A DNA stretch of 64,000 nucleotides from positions 7,731,501-7,795,500 of the forward strand of contig NZ_CP125098.1 of the NCBI RefSeq assembly GCF_030020805.1, in the 5' to 3' direction. The position numbers and the translations under genes were made by a program. Below the pieces are notes generated by a model. The model did no database searches and had not been told where the DNA came from. It saw only the letters and a program-made list of their open reading frames with translations. The stretch comes from Paenibacillus sp. RC67 (GTDB taxonomy: Bacteria > Bacillota > Bacilli > Paenibacillales > NBRC-103111). Below, one piece after another: positions 1-8,805 of the stretch; within the stretch, counting starts at the first letter, position 1; every line of letters begins with the position of its first letter.

Positions 1-1302
1 GCCGTTGTTGAGACCGAGCTGGAACAGCCGCGATAACGCCATCACCATCTGACCGACCTCTTCAGATTTCTTCAGCTGCGTTTTCCAGTAAATCGTGTTT
101 AACGTATTGTATAGAAAATGCGGGTCGATCTGCGCCTGCAGCGCCTTGATCTCCGCCCTGTGCTTATCTTTTTCCACACGCTGGTTCGCCTCAATCAGCT
201 GCGCGATCTGCTCCAGCATCCGGTTAAACTGCTTACCTACCTGGGCCACCTCGTCATTACCGCCAGTTTCGAAACGTACGCCCAGATCGTTATCTCCCGC
301 GCGCCGCATTAGCTTCTGAAGCTTGGTCAGCGGATTGGCGAGCAGCGTGCTAAGTCCGTTGGATACGAGAAAACCGATGATGATACAAATGACCATTACA
401 AGGAGTGTTGTCCACTTGATCCCATTCGCCTGGCTCATAAGCTCATCGGTTGGCTTAACGCTAATGTAAGTCCAGCTGGGATCAACCGAAGATTTGACGA
501 AGTTCACCAGATACGTATCGCCGTGGAAATCAAAGTCGAATGCCCCTTGCAATTGGGAGCCGATTCGCTCCCGGAACTCAGGTTCTTTCAGCATATCACC
601 GTATTGATACGGCCTTTGCATGAACACCGATGTTCCATCCTCTTTCATAATCGTAACACCTTCACGCCATTCGTTAATATTATCCGTTAGAAAGTGAAGA
701 AGGCCATCTTCTCTCAGATTCACAATAATATAAGAGTTAGGAACCGGGAAGCTGGCAATCGCATTGATCACCAAAGAAAGGACAGGAACTTCCCCCGCAA
801 AAAAGGTGTCCTTATGCCCTTCTATCCAAATGGCATGGCGCTCCTCATGAATTCTATCGTACATTGGCGTGCCGACAAAGCCATTCTGAGTCTGTCTTGG
901 CGCATCCGCAGGATAAAAATCCCCTATCGGCGTAGTCAGCAAAACGGAGTGCAGCAGCGGTTCGTTCAGCTTCAATTGCATAAACGGCGTTTGCAGCGCA
1001 GCATAATGGGCAAAGTAGCTAGATTGGTCTCCCGTTATGACGTCTCTCATTGTCTGTTCGTAGGAGCTGCTAATAACCAGCGTCATCAAAGATAGCGCGA
1101 CATGGTTCAGCTTCTCGTCAAAAGCTTGCGATGATTTGTTCAATGTATCCTGGCTTAGCTTCAATGCATTGTTTTGCACAACGTTGGCCGAAATATAGTA
1201 GGTTGTCCAGCCGACGGTCATGACCGACAAAATAATCATCAGAACAAAAGCGATACGCAAACGGTGCTTAAATGGATATTTATTCAATAAATAACGAAAC
1301 AT
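1..1302 (-). CDS. YesM-family sensor histidine kinase, C-terminus cut by window edge
   Basis: Membrane sensor kinase of a two-component system. 434 residues are readable from ATG at 1302 without a stop until the window edge. Visible parts: transmembrane helix about 15-37, extracellular sensing region about 40-295 (dCache-like by layout), second helix about 297-320, HAMP region about 320-372, then the His_kinase motif QIDPHFLYNTLN with the phospho-accepting His at 395, which defines the YesM/LytS-type class. The HATPase domain lies outside the window. Family knowledge: such kinases pair with YesN-type AraC response regulators and often control sugar uptake; the partner should lie to the left. 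The ligand cannot be told. Confidence 0.9.
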   Translation of the reverse strand, partial: MFRYLLNKYPFKHRLRIAFVLMIILSVMTVGWTTYYISANVVQNNALKLSQDTLNKSSQAFDEKLNHVALSLMTLVISSSYEQTMRDVITGDQSSYFAHYAALQTPFMQLKLNEPLLHSVLLTTPIGDFYPADAPRQTQNGFVGTPMYDRIHEERHAIWIEGHKDTFFAGEVPVLSLVINAIASFPVPNSYIIVNLREDGLLHFLTDNINEWREGVTIMKEDGTSVFMQRPYQYGDMLKEPEFRERIGSQLQGAFDFDFHGDTYLVNFVKSSVDPSWTYISVKPTDELMSQANGIKWTTLLVMVICIIIGFLVSNGLSTLLANPLTKLQKLMRRAGDNDLGVRFETGGNDEVAQVGKQFNRMLEQIAQLIEANQRVEKDKHRAEIKALQAQIDPHFLYNTLNTIYWKTQLKKSEEVGQMVMALSRLFQLGLNNG

Positions 1303-1451
1303 GATGCTCGATCCCTTCTTACGACCGTTCCAGCCCCATACGACTCATGAGACCGAGTTTATGCTATAAATCATACCACGCTCGTGTCCGATTTCAAAAA
1401 AATGGAGGGAGGCAGTCAAACAAGATAAGCTCTCTGTTATGAGCCCTTTCC

Positions 1452-1480
1452 GCATAATTTTTTCATCTTATGCCATATTA
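1452..1480 (+). promoter_or_regulatory. Sigma-G-like promoter of the ger operon
   Basis: GCATA at 1452-1456, exactly 17 bases, then CATATTA at 1474-1480. This matches the forespore sigma-G pattern (GHATR - 17/18 - CATNNTA). Transcription would begin near 1487, so the in-frame ATG at 1489 cannot be the translation start. Germinant receptor operons are known sigma-G targets. Confidence 0.75.
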
Positions 1481-1506
1481 AACAATAAATGAAGGATCGG
1501 AATGGG

Positions 1507-3054
1507 ATGACTATGAGCTTTCTTCACTGGTTTAAATGGAAAACGCACCAACCTGCACCGCCACACCAAGCGCAGGAGAAGCTATCAGGCATGGTCAACA
1601 CCTCGCTTGCGGCTAACATAGCGGAATTAAGCACTCTCTTCAGTCTGGCCCCCGATCTTGTCATACGGCACCTGACCATCCAATCTACAGGGCATGAGGC
1701 AGCACTTGTATACTTGAACGGTCTTAACGACAAAAACTCTATCAACAATAACGTGCTCCGTCCGCTTCAGAACGGTACCACCAACGGCAGTTCCGATTCA
1801 TCGTCCTCCGTAACCATCGGATATATTATGAAGCTGAAGCGCTGGGAAGACGTCGAGTTGGCTATCTTCCAAGGCTACAGCGTTCTTTTTACAGAGGGGC
1901 AATCCGAGGTACAGACCTTCGACACCCAAGGCTGGCCGCAGCGATCCATCGAAGATCCGCAGATCGAGTCTTCTCTGAAGGGCGCCCATCAGGGCTTTGT
2001 AGAAACAGGCACTCAGAATATCGCCATGATTCGCCGGTACATTCCGAATCGGGAGCTCAAAATGAGGGAGCTTACGGTAGGTCGAAGAGGCAAAACAAAA
2101 GTGTCCATCCTTTATTTAGCCGATGTCGCTCATCCCGACGTCCTAAAGGAGCTGGAAGACCGAATCGGGCGGCTGGATGTCGATGCGATATTGAACACAG
2201 GGGAACTGGAAGGATTTATTGAAGACAATCCCTATTCCCCGTTCCCTCAATTTTTGTCGACGGAGCGGCCGGATGCTGCGGCATCTCAAATATTGCAAGG
2301 AAGGTTCGCTGTCGTTGTCGATCGCTCTCCCAGCGTTCTGATTGGCCCTGCGACGTTCACGTCATTTTTCCAGAGTCTGGACGATTATAGTACACGTTGG
2401 CTCATCGCCACGTTTATTCGATTATTGCGTTTTGTTGGTTTTATTGTGGCTGCCTTTCTCCCGGCCCTCTATATCGCAGCGATCTCATTTAATTATGAGG
2501 TTATCCCGATAAAGCTGATTTTATCGATCGGGGAATCAAGGGAACGCGTGCCCTTCCCTCCTATTGTCGAAGCCCTTCTGATGGAAATTACATTGGAAAT
2601 GCTGCGGGAGGCTGGTATTCGCTTACCAACACCGATCGGACAAACTGTGGGTATCGTAGGGGGTATCGTTATAGGTCAAGCGGCGGTTCAAGCAGGCATA
2701 GTGAGCAATGTCATGGTTATCGTGGTAGCGGCAACAGCAATCGCTTCCTTTATTATTCCGAACTATGATATGGCCTCTGCCATTCGTCTTATCCGTTTTC
2801 CTATGATGATTATCGCTTCTATGTTCGGTATCGTAGGAATCGTCATCGGGTTAATGACCCTCATCGCTCATCTGATTTCACTCGAATCACTCGGTACGCC
2901 TTATGGCAGCCCAGTGGCACCTATGCGTTTCGCCGACTGGAAAGACACGTTTGTCCGGCTGCCAATATGGAAAATGAATAAGCGCCCGGTCAGCGCAAGA
3001 CCTCTCCAGGATAAACGGCAGGGCTCCAATCACCCAAGAGGTGACGGCAAATGA
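1507..3054 (+). CDS. gerA: Spore germination protein GerA family (receptor A subunit)
   Basis: A subunit of a Ger-type nutrient germinant receptor in the inner spore membrane. About 515 residues: a soluble N-terminal half (about 1-290) followed by several hydrophobic segments, including the family pattern around ESRERVPFPPIVEALLMEIT and the segment with PTPIGQTVGIVGG. Length is normal for GerA. The frame is open from ATG 1489, but that codon coincides with the predicted transcription start and lacks a ribosome site; GAAGGA at 1491-1496 serves ATG 1507 (or 1513). First gene of gerA-gerB-gerC-gerB-gerC, overlapping the next gene by ATGA. The nutrient recognised cannot be inferred. Confidence 0.93.
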   Translation: MTMSFLHWFKWKTHQPAPPHQAQEKLSGMVNTSLAANIAELSTLFSLAPDLVIRHLTIQSTGHEAALVYLNGLNDKNSINNNVLRPLQNGTTNGSSDSSSSVTIGYIMKLKRWEDVELAIFQGYSVLFTEGQSEVQTFDTQGWPQRSIEDPQIESSLKGAHQGFVETGTQNIAMIRRYIPNRELKMRELTVGRRGKTKVSILYLADVAHPDVLKELEDRIGRLDVDAILNTGELEGFIEDNPYSPFPQFLSTERPDAAASQILQGRFAVVVDRSPSVLIGPATFTSFFQSLDDYSTRWLIATFIRLLRFVGFIVAAFLPALYIAAISFNYEVIPIKLILSIGESRERVPFPPIVEALLMEITLEMLREAGIRLPTPIGQTVGIVGGIVIGQAAVQAGIVSNVMVIVVAATAIASFIIPNYDMASAIRLIRFPMMIIASMFGIVGIVIGLMTLIAHLISLESLGTPYGSPVAPMRFADWKDTFVRLPIWKMNKRPVSARPLQDKRQGSNHPRGDGK

Positions 3055-4151
3055 AGAAGTATCAGTACAACGAAATCACTCTGATGCAATATATTTTTCT
3101 CATTCACGGCTCTCAGCTCGGAATCGGGCAGTTAGCTCTGCCCCGCCATTTGGCGGAGAAGGCCGGGGTCAGCGGATGGGTACCGCTCCTGTTGGGCTGG
3201 GCGAGCTCCGTAGCCGCCAGCCTCTTCATCATCTCGGTTATGAAAAGATATCCGAACGGAACACTGCCCGATTTGCTGGTTCATTACTTTGGCAAAACGA
3301 TCGGTAGAATCGGAGCCGCATTGATGGCGGTGTTTTACGCCTTTTCAAGCTTGACCTGCATTATAGCTACGGGCTTGATGATCCAGGAGTGGATGCTTCC
3401 CCAAACACCGCTATTTATTTTAATGATTTTGTTCTCGATTCCGACTTATCTCATTACCCGCAACGGAATTCGGATTATAGGAAGGTATAACGAGCTCGTC
3501 TTTTTCCTGACGATTCCTATGGCCGTCTTCTTGTTGGCTCCATTGAAGGATGGACACCCGCTGCACCTGCTGCCGCTTCTCGGAGAAGGATGGAGTCCCT
3601 TATTCCAAGCTACCTTGGTAACCGTATATTCCTTTCTTGGCTTTGACTCCGCACTGATTTTATATCCGTTTCTGAAAAAAAAGCAGTCAGCGGTCTTAGG
3701 CATTACAATTGCCAATACGATGTCCATGATTCTTTTTTTAATGACGGCGCTATCCTGCTTTGCCTTTTTCAGTCCTGATGAAATCACTCAATATCATCAG
3801 CCCACCTTGGACCTGCTGAAGGTCGTAGAATTTCGTTTCGTGGAACGGCTGGAGCTTGTTTTTTTGTCCGGCTATCTATTCGTTATTTCCGCCACATGGG
3901 TCGTTCTTATGTACAACACCGTCTTTTGCACAAGCTGGCTCCTCGGAAAACAGGATCATCAAAATCATGTGCTGGTCTTGTTGGCCTGTATTGTAGTGTT
4001 GGCTTATTTCCTCGATCCCTCAGCGAATCAGTTGGAAGATTGGTTTCATTTGCTGACTGGGGCAGGTCTGGTGTATGCCTTTGCGATGCCGGTCCTTTTG
4101 TGGTTGTACATACGAGGGAAAGAATTGGTTCATGGGAGGAGTCGCACATGA
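3051..4151 (+). CDS. gerB: GerB-family spore germination permease (first copy)
   Basis: B subunit of the germinant receptor, 366 residues. It is an APC-superfamily-like integral membrane protein with about ten hydrophobic segments; in known receptors the B subunit binds the germinant. The N-terminus KKYQYNEITLMQY..LIHGSQLGIGQL is typical of GerB. ATG 3051 overlaps the gerA stop (ATGA), so the genes are translationally coupled. A second, clearly homologous gerB lies at 5307. Confidence 0.93.
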   Translation: MKKYQYNEITLMQYIFLIHGSQLGIGQLALPRHLAEKAGVSGWVPLLLGWASSVAASLFIISVMKRYPNGTLPDLLVHYFGKTIGRIGAALMAVFYAFSSLTCIIATGLMIQEWMLPQTPLFILMILFSIPTYLITRNGIRIIGRYNELVFFLTIPMAVFLLAPLKDGHPLHLLPLLGEGWSPLFQATLVTVYSFLGFDSALILYPFLKKKQSAVLGITIANTMSMILFLMTALSCFAFFSPDEITQYHQPTLDLLKVVEFRFVERLELVFLSGYLFVISATWVVLMYNTVFCTSWLLGKQDHQNHVLVLLACIVVLAYFLDPSANQLEDWFHLLTGAGLVYAFAMPVLLWLYIRGKELVHGRSRT

Positions 4152-5266
4152 TGAGACGCGCACAGGTTCTGACAGGGGTTATCTTGCTCACACTTCTCCT
4201 CTCCGGCTGCAGAGATCGGCACAACCTGGAGGATCTGACCGTAGTGCTTATCCTTGGAATCGATGTGGACCGCAATAACAATCTGGTGTTCTACGAATCA
4301 AGTCCTGTATTTAACAAGGAAGCCAAGGATAAGGAAGAGGAATTCGGGGTAAAGGCCTCAACGTTTCACGAAGCCAGAGAAGTATTCGACGCTATGGTCA
4401 CCGCCTTAAGCGTGGACGGAAAAGTACAGCTCATCCTGCTCAGTCAACGCCTTTTGCAAAGAGGGGATTGGTTCCCTCTATTTGATACGTTTTACCGTGA
4501 TGCCAAGAATAGCTTATCTCCGAAGATCGTGGCCGTAGATGGCTCCGTCTCGGACATTATCCATTTTTCCCCTAAGGACAAGCCATTGCTTCCTGTCTAT
4601 ATTACCCGGCTCATCGAGGAGAACCATCGGCGCAATATAACGGTTAGCACGAACTTATTGGATTTGCATCGGCAAATGACCGACAGGGGAATGACTCCTT
4701 TCATCTCGGAAATAAAAAAGGATAAGGAACTTCAGCTTATAGGAACAACGCTGCTGCAAAAAGACGGAAAGTACGCCGATTCGCTCAACCTCCAACAAAC
4801 GACGCTGCTGCGTATTTTACAGGAGCATAAGCATGGAGAACAGTCTTTGACTCTCTCCGTTCCGGTAGGCGAAAAGACGGATTTCTACGATCAGAACAAG
4901 CTGAGCTTCATCATTCAGCATCTCTCCACCAAAACGAAAACAACTTATGAACAGGGGCGCTTTCGGTTCCGGACGCATGTGAATATGACCATTTCGCTGA
5001 CGGAGCGGCTGTTTCCTTATAACATGAGAACAGAAGGCCACCAGCTGGAGCAAATGATTCAGGATCAGATGCAAATTCAACTGCAAACGCTCATCAAAAA
5101 CATGCAGAAGCATAAGGCCGATCCCGTAGGCTACGGCGTATGGGCGAGAGCTTACCAATATAAAGCATGGTCTGAGGTTAAAAATCACTGGCACGAAGCG
5201 TGGTCCAAGGCCGATGTTAAAGTCACTGTTGGAGTGAAGATCAAAGGTTCCGGTCCCATCAATTAA
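4148..5266 (+). CDS. gerC: GerC-family germination lipoprotein (first copy)
   Basis: C subunit of the germinant receptor, a 372-residue lipoprotein on the outer face of the inner spore membrane. A signal peptide with lipobox LLSGC ends at Cys 20, followed by the GerC pattern LEDLTVVLILGIDVD and the conserved SSPVFNKEAK segment. The frame is open further upstream, but ATG 4148 overlaps the gerB stop (ATGA), has GGGAGGA 8 bases ahead and gives the signal peptide, so it is the start. It is followed by a second gerB-gerC pair. Confidence 0.93.
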   Translation: MMRRAQVLTGVILLTLLLSGCRDRHNLEDLTVVLILGIDVDRNNNLVFYESSPVFNKEAKDKEEEFGVKASTFHEAREVFDAMVTALSVDGKVQLILLSQRLLQRGDWFPLFDTFYRDAKNSLSPKIVAVDGSVSDIIHFSPKDKPLLPVYITRLIEENHRRNITVSTNLLDLHRQMTDRGMTPFISEIKKDKELQLIGTTLLQKDGKYADSLNLQQTTLLRILQEHKHGEQSLTLSVPVGEKTDFYDQNKLSFIIQHLSTKTKTTYEQGRFRFRTHVNMTISLTERLFPYNMRTEGHQLEQMIQDQMQIQLQTLIKNMQKHKADPVGYGVWARAYQYKAWSEVKNHWHEAWSKADVKVTVGVKIKGSGPIN

Positions 5267-5306
5267 GGTCCAGCACATCGATAAAAGATCGGGGGGTGGC
5301 TATGAG

Positions 5307-6404
5307 GTGAAGAAATATGCCTACAACAATATTACGTTCATGCAGTACACCCTCCTCATTCACGGTTCCCAGATCGGAATAGGCATCCTTCAGCTGCCTC
5401 GTCAGTTGGCCGCAACTGCAGGGACCGACGGCTGGATGGCCATCATTATCGGATGGGTCATATCCGTCATAGCCAGCCTCTTTCTCGTTCAAGTGATGAA
5501 GAATCATCCGGAGGATACATTAATCGACTTGCTGCCGCGATATTTCGGGGTATGGGCGGGAAAAGTCTTCAGCTTGCTGTTTGCGTTCTATTTCGGATTT
5601 TTGGCTTATACCGTCATAAGCCGTGCTATTCTGTTCATCAGCTCATGGATCCTGCCTCAGACGGCGGACTATACCCTGATGATTCTTTTCTGCATTCCCA
5701 CTTATCTCGTTGTTCGCAACGGTCTTCGCATTCAGGGCAGATATTCCGAGCTTGTGTTCTATATCTCCTTGTGGATGCCTCTATTTTATTTGGTTCCGCT
5801 GAAGGATGCTCATTGGGAATATCTGCTGCCGCTGGTCAAGGACGGTTGGGCCCCTATCCTGCATACCGCTTCGTTTACGATCTACTCATTTCTTGGGTTC
5901 GAAACTGCCTTTTTTCTATATCCTTTTTTACAGAAAAAGGAATCTGCCGCCCTAGGGATCGTAATCGCGAACACTTTGTCTATGCTTGTATTTCTGTTCG
6001 TGACGATCTGCTGCTTCGTCTTCTTCAGTCCTGAGGGCATTTTGCAATTTAATGAACCTACGCTCAATATATTGAAGGTCGTCGAATTAAGCTTTCTGGA
6101 ACGGCTGGAGATCGTCTTTCTAGCTTTTTACTTATTCATTATTTCTACCACCTGGATGCCTTATATGTTCTGGGCTGTATTCTGCAGCAGTCAGTTGTTC
6201 GGTAAACAGAATCATCACCTTCATCTTATCGTGTTCTTGCTTCTGACGATTGCAGCGACTATAGGGTTCAAGCTCTCGTTTGATAAGAATGATCAGTGGC
6301 AGCAGATTCTCGGCAATGCGGGAGTGCTGATTTCCTTTGCGCTTCCCGTCGGTTTATGGCTTTACATCGGAGGCCACCGACTGCTTAAGCGGAGGAGAAA
6401 CTAA
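5307..6404 (+). CDS. gerB: GerB-family spore germination permease (second copy)
   Basis: 365-residue paralogue of the gerB at 3051; for instance HGSQIGIG near the N-terminus and SFLGFETAFFLYPFLQKKES match the first copy. About ten membrane segments. Start is GTG 5307 behind a G-rich site at 5291-5299; a minimal ATG-AGG-TGA reading frame at 5302-5310 overlaps the start. It lies 40 bases after gerC and overlaps the following gerC by one base. A second B subunit suggests an alternative receptor assembly sharing the single GerA. Confidence 0.92.
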   Translation: MKKYAYNNITFMQYTLLIHGSQIGIGILQLPRQLAATAGTDGWMAIIIGWVISVIASLFLVQVMKNHPEDTLIDLLPRYFGVWAGKVFSLLFAFYFGFLAYTVISRAILFISSWILPQTADYTLMILFCIPTYLVVRNGLRIQGRYSELVFYISLWMPLFYLVPLKDAHWEYLLPLVKDGWAPILHTASFTIYSFLGFETAFFLYPFLQKKESAALGIVIANTLSMLVFLFVTICCFVFFSPEGILQFNEPTLNILKVVELSFLERLEIVFLAFYLFIISTTWMPYMFWAVFCSSQLFGKQNHHLHLIVFLLLTIAATIGFKLSFDKNDQWQQILGNAGVLISFALPVGLWLYIGGHRLLKRRRN

Positions 6405-7513
6405 TGAAGCGACTTCTTTGTCTATGGATTGCCCTATTAGCCATTCTTCCAGGATGCAATGATCGTCTGGATCTTGAGGATATGTCGATAGGACTTATGA
6501 TGGGGATCGATTTGGATGAAAATGACCGGTTGGTCTATTATCTGTCGAGCCCTGTGTTTAATAAAGAAGCGAAGAGAAAAGACGAGGAGAATGAGGTCAC
6601 CTCATCGACCACAGTCCAATCTGAGAAAAAATTGGATGGACTGACGACAGCATTGACCGTTCGTGGGAAAGTACAAGTGCTGCTGCTTGGCAAACGCTTG
6701 CTGCAGCAAGCGGACTGGTTTCCTCTGCTGGACGTTGCGTTTCGAGATACCAAATTCACAGTTAACGCAAGAGTCGTTGCGGTAGATGGACCCATCTCGG
6801 AGGTCATTCACTTCCATCCTAAAGACAAGCCAAGTCTGCCAGAGCATTTGTCCAAGCTTATTGATACGGCTAACGAAAGAAACATCACGGTCAAAACCAC
6901 GCTGCAGGAGCTTCATCGCCAAATGTACGAGAGAGGGACTACGCCCTCTATCTCCGAAATCAAGAAAGTAAACGATATTGAAGTCAAAGGTACTGCACTG
7001 CTTAACGAACAGGGGAAATATGTGTCGTTGATCACGAGGCAGGAGAACACACTGCTGCAAATTTTACAGCGCAAAACCAAGGAAGATCTATCGATGACGG
7101 TCAGTATTCCGCAAAAGCAGCCGGATGGCGGGATGATAAAAAAGAAGCTGACCATTTTGCCTGAGAAGCTTAAGCTTCAAGTGAACAGTGCTTACAATGA
7201 AGGCCGGTTCGAGTTCGATATTATCGTTCGAATCAGCTTCAGCCTAGTGGAGAAGCAGTTTCCGCGTTTTACAGTGCTGTCTTCACCGAAGCTTGAGAAG
7301 ATCATTAACGAAGAGCTGGAGAAGGAGTGCCTCAGCCTGATCGCGAAGTTCCAAAAAGCCCAAATCGACCCGATCGGGCTCGGCTTGCATGCAAGAGCTT
7401 ATCATAATGCGCAGTGGAAAGAAGTGCAGGATCACTGGGGCGAGGCGCTGGCCCGCTCGGTGATCCGGGTTACCTTCCAGACCGAAATAACAAAGCTTGG
7501 GCCCGTTCCGTAA
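6404..7513 (+). CDS. gerC: GerC-family germination lipoprotein (second copy)
   Basis: 369-residue lipoprotein with signal peptide and lipobox LPGC (Cys 18), homologous to the GerC at 4148: both share LED, a GID motif, SSPVFNKEAK and similar C-termini. ATG 6404 overlaps the preceding stop (TAATG). Last gene of the operon; a strong inverted-repeat terminator follows at 7542. The B-C pair evidently arose by tandem duplication. Confidence 0.92.
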   Translation: MKRLLCLWIALLAILPGCNDRLDLEDMSIGLMMGIDLDENDRLVYYLSSPVFNKEAKRKDEENEVTSSTTVQSEKKLDGLTTALTVRGKVQVLLLGKRLLQQADWFPLLDVAFRDTKFTVNARVVAVDGPISEVIHFHPKDKPSLPEHLSKLIDTANERNITVKTTLQELHRQMYERGTTPSISEIKKVNDIEVKGTALLNEQGKYVSLITRQENTLLQILQRKTKEDLSMTVSIPQKQPDGGMIKKKLTILPEKLKLQVNSAYNEGRFEFDIIVRISFSLVEKQFPRFTVLSSPKLEKIINEELEKECLSLIAKFQKAQIDPIGLGLHARAYHNAQWKEVQDHWGEALARSVIRVTFQTEITKLGPVP

Positions 7514-7541
7514 GAGCATCCCTTTCCAATCTCCTGCATGC

Positions 7542-7588
7542 AAAAAGACTGCCAGACGATCAGCGAATCGTCCAGGCAGTCTTCTTAT
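7542..7588. terminator. Bidirectional terminator between gerC and gpx
   Basis: Long hairpin: AAGACTGCC plus GACGAT on the left arm pair with ATCGTC and GGCAGTCTT on the right arm, with A-rich and T-rich flanks, lying between two convergent transcription units. Confidence 0.85.
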
Positions 7589-7606
7589 CATCGTAAAGTC
7601 CAGCGG

Positions 7607-8152
7607 TTACAGCAGAGCTTCAATGCTCGGTTCCATGTCCATAGGTTCCACGGCCGGCTCAAACCGTCCTACCACGTTGCCGTTGCGATCCACGAGAAAT
7701 TTGGTGAAATTCCATTTGATCTCGTCGCCTACTAGCAATTCAGGCTGCTTTTCCTGCAGAAAGGCATGCAGCAGTCGTCCGCTGGCATTGCTCAGGTCAA
7801 ACCCCTCGAAAGGCGCCTGTTCCGTCAAATAGCGGAATACTGGGTGAGCGTCATGGCCTCGAACATCCGTTTTTTCAAACAATTGAAATTGTACGCCATA
7901 ATTGATTTGGCAAAACGACTGTACCTCTTCGCTGCTGCCGGGCTCCTGTTCATTAAATTGATTGCATGGGAAGCCTAGAATTTCCAAGCCTTGAGCGCTA
8001 TAGCGTTCATGAAGCTTTTGCAGGTCGGTATATTGAGGCGTAAAGCCGCATTTACTAGCTGTGTTAACAATAAGAAGAACTTTGCCCTTGTATTGCTCCA
8101 GCTGTATCTCTTGCCCTTGCAGTGTTTCTGCGGAAATATGATAAATAGACAT
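7607..8152 (-). CDS. bsaA: Glutathione-peroxidase-family thiol peroxidase (BsaA-like)
   Basis: Cytosolic peroxide-reducing enzyme, 181 residues. It has the family motifs NTASKCGFTPQY (peroxidatic Cys in place of selenocysteine), GFPCNQF and WNFTKFL, with the Gln and Trp of the active-site tetrad in place. In Firmicutes this family usually takes electrons from thioredoxin or bacillithiol rather than glutathione (family knowledge). ATG 8152 is preceded by GGAGG inside the end of ohrR, 3 bases after its stop, so both genes form one operon. Confidence 0.93.
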   Translation of the reverse strand: MSIYHISAETLQGQEIQLEQYKGKVLLIVNTASKCGFTPQYTDLQKLHERYSAQGLEILGFPCNQFNEQEPGSSEEVQSFCQINYGVQFQLFEKTDVRGHDAHPVFRYLTEQAPFEGFDLSNASGRLLHAFLQEKQPELLVGDEIKWNFTKFLVDRNGNVVGRFEPAVEPMDMEPSIEALL

Positions 8153-8155
8153 GAT

Positions 8156-8605
8156 TCATTCCTCCGTTTTCATTTGATGGATTGTATGCAGGAGTGCCGT
8201 TAACTTCTCGCGCCACTCAGCCGCTTCTTCCTTTTCAATACCCATTTGGCAAAATAACTGGCTCGGGATATCGTAAGCCTGCTCTTTCAGCTTCGCTCCC
8301 TGCTCCGTGAGGCATATCCTTACCTGGCGTTCATCCTTGCTGTCGCGAACCCGACGGATAAGATCCATCTGCTCCAATCGCTTTAACAGCGGCGTCAAGG
8401 TGCCGGAATCTAAATAAAGACGGCTGCCCAGGTCTTTCACCGTTACGTCATCCGATTCCCACAGAGCCAGTAAGGTTACATACTGCGTATAAGTCAGACC
8501 CAGCTCATCCAGAAGAGGCCGATACAGCCTCGTAATTTCTTTGGAGCATGCATATACGGCAAAACACAGCTGATTATCCAGCTTCAACCATTCATCCTTT
8601 TTCAT
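8156..8605 (-). CDS. ohrR: MarR/OhrR-family organic-peroxide-sensing repressor
   Basis: 149-residue winged-helix repressor. The N-terminal LDNQLCFAVYACSKE carries the Cys that corresponds to the reactive Cys15 of OhrR; the winged helix spans about 35-110 (VTVKDLGSRLYLDSGTLTPL, then DERQVRICLTEQG). ATG 8605 follows GGAGG at 5 bases; a TTG four codons upstream is less likely. A 24-base palindrome lies between its promoter and start, so it is probably autoregulated. It sits in an operon with a peroxidase instead of the usual ohrA. Confidence 0.92.
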   Translation of the reverse strand: MKKDEWLKLDNQLCFAVYACSKEITRLYRPLLDELGLTYTQYVTLLALWESDDVTVKDLGSRLYLDSGTLTPLLKRLEQMDLIRRVRDSKDERQVRICLTEQGAKLKEQAYDIPSQLFCQMGIEKEEAAEWREKLTALLHTIHQMKTEE

Positions 8606-8630
8606 CCGCACCTCCAACTTGATTTCGCAT

Positions 8631-8689
8631 AATTAAATTGTGTACAATTGAATTACTCACAATTTAACACACTCTTTCGTTTTGGTCAA
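8631..8689 (-). promoter_or_regulatory. ohrR-gpx promoter and OhrR-type operator
   Basis: On the minus strand TTGACC (8684-8689), 17 bases, then TAAATT (8661-8666). Just downstream, 8631-8654 is a 24-base near-perfect palindrome with centre AATTGTGTACAATT, close to the known OhrR operator (AATTGTATACAATT). A second short palindrome TTGTATACAA lies at 8707-8716 upstream of the -35. Confidence 0.82.
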
Positions 8690-8715
8690 TACTTGTTCTC
8701 CATGAATTGTATACA

Positions 8716-8745
8716 AAAGTCCGGCACCCCAAGATGTCGGACTTT
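8716..8745 (-). terminator. Terminator of the aldo/keto reductase gene
   Basis: Arms AAAGTCCGGCA and TGTCGGACTTT with an 8-base loop; on the minus strand the hairpin ends in TTTT, downstream of the gene ending at 8806. Confidence 0.7.
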
Positions 8746-8805
8746 CAAATAGAATAATTTAAAATTCATCCAACGAAGCAATACCGTAACTGCTTCGGCG
8801 GTATA

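Noticed and set aside
694-1095. Plus-strand open frame of 133 codons at the left end
   Set aside because: Antisense to the clearly coding sensor-kinase gene.
3041-3307. Plus-strand frame starting in the end of gerA
   Set aside because: Shadow of gerB, which has the ATGA overlap and full family similarity.
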